Source of the DNA: Phycisphaerae bacterium
GTDB taxonomy: Bacteria; Planctomycetota; Phycisphaerae; Tepidisphaerales; Tepidisphaeraceae
Length of the DNA stretch: 43,101 nucleotides
Reading direction: 5' to 3'
Assembly: GCA_025936175.1 (NCBI GenBank)
Contig: JAICTV010000017.1
Coordinates: forward strand, 1-43,101
The notes under the pieces were generated by a model. That model made no database searches. It was given only the letters and a program-made list of their open reading frames with translations, and was not told the DNA's origin. The position numbers and the translations under genes are program-made. Positions within the stretch are counted from its first letter, which is position 1. Each line of letters starts with the position of its first letter. This document shows, one piece after another, positions 40,320-43,101 of this stretch.

Positions 40320-41474
40320 TCAATGATCCAGGTGCTGATGAAAGAACGCATAAATCTTCCCCAGCGTCGCCGGATCGGTGCTGACGCGATGGCCGCGGCC
40401 GTCCTTGTCCACCTGGTAGACGTGCTCGATGCCGGCGTCGGTGAGCTCGCGATCGAACAGCGCGAGCTGCTCCTGATACTCCTTCGATTCCGCATCGCTG
40501 GTGTTCAGGAACATCGGCGGCGTCTTGTTGCTCAGGAAGTGCGCCGCCCCATGGATCGCCCACTTTTCGCGGTTGTCGTCGCGCGGGCCCCAGGCCTTTT
40601 CGAAGCGTTTGTACATCGAGTCGTCCTCAGCGAGCTTCAGGTAGTCATACCGCCCGCCGTGGATCAGCGCCGCCTGCACGTCGCCGGTCGTCGCGAGCAG
40701 CGCGGCCATCGGCCCGCCGCGCGAGAAACCCATCACGCCGATCTTGTCGCTCGTGCCGATCTCGTTCGACAGCCCCCGCAGCGTCTTCGCCGCGGCCTTG
40801 AGGCGATCGACGCACTGCGGCATCGGATCGTCGATCCCCTTATAGGGCGGCGGCACCGGGTGATCGATCATCGCCGACGCGAACCCCGCCAGCGCCGCCC
40901 CTTCGAGGAGCGTGTCGTGACAGAACAGCAGCGAGTAGGACCCCATCCGATCCTTGTTGTCGCAGGTGATCTCCATCAGCGCGGCGACTTTCTCTTTCGC
41001 CTTCGCCGGATAGATCACGTCCATGCCGAGCACGCGATCGCCATCCCGCGCGAACTCGATGTCGCGCTTGAGCCGGAATCCTTCGGGCACGATGAAGAGG
41101 TGATTGGGATCGACGTTCTGATCGAGGAGGAAGTTTTTCTTCTTGGAGTCCGCGATGTCCGTGCGGAGTTTGAGCAGATCCGCATTCAACGCCGGCGAAA
41201 CCGCCTTGGCGTCCTTCGCATAATCGAGGACGAGAACGAGCATCCCCTGCTTGGCAAAATCATTGAGGATCGCGTCATCGCTCTCCTGCCCGATCCGCCG
41301 GATCGCCAGGTTCTTCAGATACACGACCGTCGCGATCGCGCCCGATGGCTTCGTCGCCGGTTGTCGCAGTTCGCCGCGCAGCTCCGTCCCCGTCGTTGCG
41401 CTTTGCCAGCGAATGTCCGCCGCCGTCAACGACGTTGCGATCAAGAGAATGGCCGCGATGAACGTCTTCATCAT
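40320..41474 (-). CDS. Secreted alpha/beta hydrolase, dienelactone-hydrolase-like
   Basis: 384 residues with signal peptide MMKTFIAAILLIATSLTAA. The nucleophile elbow is GVMGFSRGGPMAAL (Ser near residue 251) and the probable catalytic His is in DGRGHRVS near the C-terminus. Between them are LLFCHDTLLEGAALAG and ALIHGGRYDYLK. The fold fits esterases of the dienelactone hydrolase / acetyl-esterase group; the substrate is unknown, possibly acyl groups on pectin or xylan. ATG 41474 directly follows the TAG of the OPT-like gene, so the two are co-transcribed. Confidence 0.75.
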   Translation of the reverse strand: MMKTFIAAILLIATSLTAADIRWQSATTGTELRGELRQPATKPSGAIATVVYLKNLAIRRIGQESDDAILNDFAKQGMLVLVLDYAKDAKAVSPALNADLLKLRTDIADSKKKNFLLDQNVDPNHLFIVPEGFRLKRDIEFARDGDRVLGMDVIYPAKAKEKVAALMEITCDNKDRMGSYSLLFCHDTLLEGAALAGFASAMIDHPVPPPYKGIDDPMPQCVDRLKAAAKTLRGLSNEIGTSDKIGVMGFSRGGPMAALLATTGDVQAALIHGGRYDYLKLAEDDSMYKRFEKAWGPRDDNREKWAIHGAAHFLSNKTPPMFLNTSDAESKEYQEQLALFDRELTDAGIEHVYQVDKDGRGHRVSTDPATLGKIYAFFHQHLDH

Positions 41475-43101
41475 CTAGAACTGACTCTGAAACACGCTCT
41501 TGCTCATGAACACCAGTCCCAGGCTCAGCATCATGATCAACCCCACGCCGCAACTATAGCCGGCGAAGAAGACGACGATGTAGAGCTTCCACTTCTCCTT
41601 GAACTTCTTCTCGAAATAGTAGCGCCCCAGCAGCGCCCCGAGGAACTGCGGAACGATGACGTGCGGCGAGGTCTGATCCAGCCCGCGCACCACGCCGTAG
41701 AAGAGCAGCACCGGCAGGCCGAAGTTGGCGAAGATGCCGTAGATCAGCACCGCGCCGAAGAGCCCGCCCAGCAGGTAGCTCCAGTGAAACGCCTGCGCGA
41801 ACTGGCCGTGCTCGCCGCCGGGGAGCGTGCTGCTGTAGATCAGGCCCTGCCGAAAGGCGGTCGTCTCCCACCACTGCTCGGCGTAGGGGAACGCGCTGCT
41901 CGGCACCGGGGCGATCCGCCAGATGAAATGGCTGAAGAGGATCGTCGCGATCAGCACGACGGGGAAGATAAAGACCTCCGCCTTGATCATCGAGGTGATC
42001 TTCGTCCCGGTCAGCTCGGTCTTGCGGAAGTAGAGCGTCTGCGCGCCGTAGTTGTGCGCGGGGAAGGGCGCGAACCAGATGGCCGCGCCGCGGTAGCCGG
42101 AGAAGATGAACGTCGCCTCGCGCACGAAGGGGATCTGCACGCTCTGCCCGACGATCCCCTCCATCCGCGCCGACACGTAGCTGACGATCGGCGTGTAGAC
42201 GAATCCGTAGAAGATGAACACGCCCAGCATCAATTTGGTGACGCCGCTGCCCATGCCGGCGCGATGCGCGTGCTCGAGGAGAATCCAGGTCGTGCCGATC
42301 GTGCAGAACGTGACGAGCACGTAGACGCCCAGCGCCAGCCAGATCGAGAAATCACCCCTGCCCCTGGGCGGGTTGAGCAGCGCGCTCCAGTCCATCTTTC
42401 TCGGCGCCGCGCCGCTCGCATCATCGGGCTTCACGAACAGCCGCGAGAACAAGTGATAAAACCCGATCACCGCGATCGCGCCGGTCAGCCCCAGCCCGAA
42501 CGAGAAATAAAAATCGAGCGTGTTCGACTGAATTGTCCGCATCGCCCCCAGCCCCGGCCCCCAGCTTTTGAGGATGCCGAAGTGAAACAGCGCGGGGTTG
42601 AGCGCGATGGTCAGGCACAAGCCGATGAACGATCCCGCCATCGCCCAGAACGGCAGCACCATCCCGCTCAGCAGCAGCCCGAGATCGAACGCGATCATCA
42701 AGGGAACGGCGGGCAGGAAGTCTTCGATGTTGCTGGTCAGATCTTTAAAGGGAAACGCGAACACGCTCAGCGGCTCGGACAGAAACGCGCCGCTGACGGC
42801 CGGCAGCGCCAGGTACACCGCGCCGAACGCCAGCCCCAGCATCGCGCCGAAGGAGAAGACGCGCCAGCGCCACGTCTCCGCACCCGTCGAAGCATCCGCC
42901 AGCGCCGTCACGCCCTGCGCCCCGACCGGCGCCATCGGGAACGGCAGTTTTTCCACGTCGCTGGTCAGCCGGTACATCACGTACCCCAGCCCGAAGTTGT
43001 CCACGCGCGAGAGCAGCTGCGCCAGAGCCACCAGCGCGATCGGCACATACCACGCCGGCTGAAAGAACGACCGCATCCCCAGCACCGCCGGCGACGACGG
43101 C
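41475..43101 (-). CDS. OPT-like polytopic membrane protein, DUF6785-like (N-terminus outside window)
   Basis: The frame stays open to the window edge and the GTG at 43085 is followed by no proper N-terminus, so about 540 C-terminal residues are seen. Many hydrophobic segments are present. LPFPMAPVGAQG, about 50 residues in, resembles the LPFP signature of OPT transporters; in the complete relative at 2113-4098 the like segment is near residue 200, which suggests some 150 residues are missing. The end YYFEKKFKEKWKLYIVVFFAGYSCGVGL is also OPT-like. It is co-transcribed with a secreted hydrolase. A role in oligosaccharide uptake is inference. Confidence 0.65.
   Translation of the reverse strand, partial: PSSPAVLGMRSFFQPAWYVPIALVALAQLLSRVDNFGLGYVMYRLTSDVEKLPFPMAPVGAQGVTALADASTGAETWRWRVFSFGAMLGLAFGAVYLALPAVSGAFLSEPLSVFAFPFKDLTSNIEDFLPAVPLMIAFDLGLLLSGMVLPFWAMAGSFIGLCLTIALNPALFHFGILKSWGPGLGAMRTIQSNTLDFYFSFGLGLTGAIAVIGFYHLFSRLFVKPDDASGAAPRKMDWSALLNPPRGRGDFSIWLALGVYVLVTFCTIGTTWILLEHAHRAGMGSGVTKLMLGVFIFYGFVYTPIVSYVSARMEGIVGQSVQIPFVREATFIFSGYRGAAIWFAPFPAHNYGAQTLYFRKTELTGTKITSMIKAEVFIFPVVLIATILFSHFIWRIAPVPSSAFPYAEQWWETTAFRQGLIYSSTLPGGEHGQFAQAFHWSYLLGGLFGAVLIYGIFANFGLPVLLFYGVVRGLDQTSPHVIVPQFLGALLGRYYFEKKFKEKWKLYIVVFFAGYSCGVGLIMMLSLGLVFMSKSVFQSQF

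Noticed and set aside
1..43101. tRNA, rRNA, insertion sequence or prophage genes
   Set aside because: No cloverleaf-like sequence, rRNA segment, transposase or integrase motif was found by reading; small RNAs cannot be excluded.

Overview
This window is GC-rich, gene-dense chromosomal DNA from a bacterium that looks like a planctomycete, probably class Phycisphaerae (Tepidisphaerales-like). The signs are two secreted proteins ending in a dockerin-like repeat pair plus a PEP-CTERM tail, a type II pseudopilin of the DUF1559 / H-X9-DG type, two regulators that join a LacI-like sensor to an AraC helix-turn-helix (XylR type), and two large membrane proteins resembling DUF6785/OPT proteins. The taxonomic call is inference from gene content; no rRNA or tRNA gene was seen.

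Almost every gene fits one job: taking apart pectin and rhamnogalacturonan and using the products. Left end (1-5.9 kb): the tail of a GH28-like beta-helix protein on the + strand, then a minus-strand operon of GH28 polygalacturonase, OPT-like membrane protein and secreted GH43. Regulatory centre (5.9-8.5 kb): two divergent XylR-type regulators. A GH2 enzyme (8.7-11.1 kb, minus) stands back to back with a long plus-strand operon (11.2-24.1 kb): beta-propeller glycosidase, two pectate lyases, an all-helical protein of unknown family, a Gfo/Idh/MocA oxidoreductase, an iron-dependent alcohol dehydrogenase, a DapA-family lyase/aldolase, a PdxA-family dehydrogenase and a DUF1537 sugar-acid kinase. 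Many of its genes overlap by 1-13 bases. From 24.2 to 34.1 kb the minus strand carries a GH2 lipoprotein, KduD-like dehydrogenase, a large PEP-CTERM beta-repeat protein, a pseudopilin and an alpha/beta hydrolase. The right end has a small ankyrin protein, a GH78 alpha-L-rhamnosidase, a third pectate lyase with dockerin and PEP-CTERM, a secreted hydrolase and a second OPT-like protein cut by the window edge.

Two patterns go beyond gene content. First, four intergenic sites share an operator of the form TTTGCG-N3-AAGTTTT-N8-GCGCA (half-sites exactly 21 bp apart), each with a TAGNNT -10 box 29-30 bp from its inner end and pointing at a gene: GH28, one XylR regulator, the pseudopilin and the third pectate lyase. 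A fifth, degenerate copy precedes the long operon. This looks like one regulon. Second, at least fourteen palindromic elements of several families are scattered through the window. Eight lie inside protein genes, in frame and without stops: in three signal-peptide n-regions, in interdomain or loop regions of four other enzymes, and in the unknown helical protein. One 35-bp element is identical in two genes but translated in different frames. These resemble, in behaviour but not in sequence, the palindromic elements described inside Rickettsia genes.

Working model: secreted pectate lyases and GH43/GH28/GH78/GH2 enzymes release oligomers and sugars; the OPT-like proteins may import them; KduD and the cytosolic dehydrogenase/aldolase/PdxA/kinase set convert the acids to central metabolites. 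No TonB receptor, ABC importer or major-facilitator importer is visible in this window.
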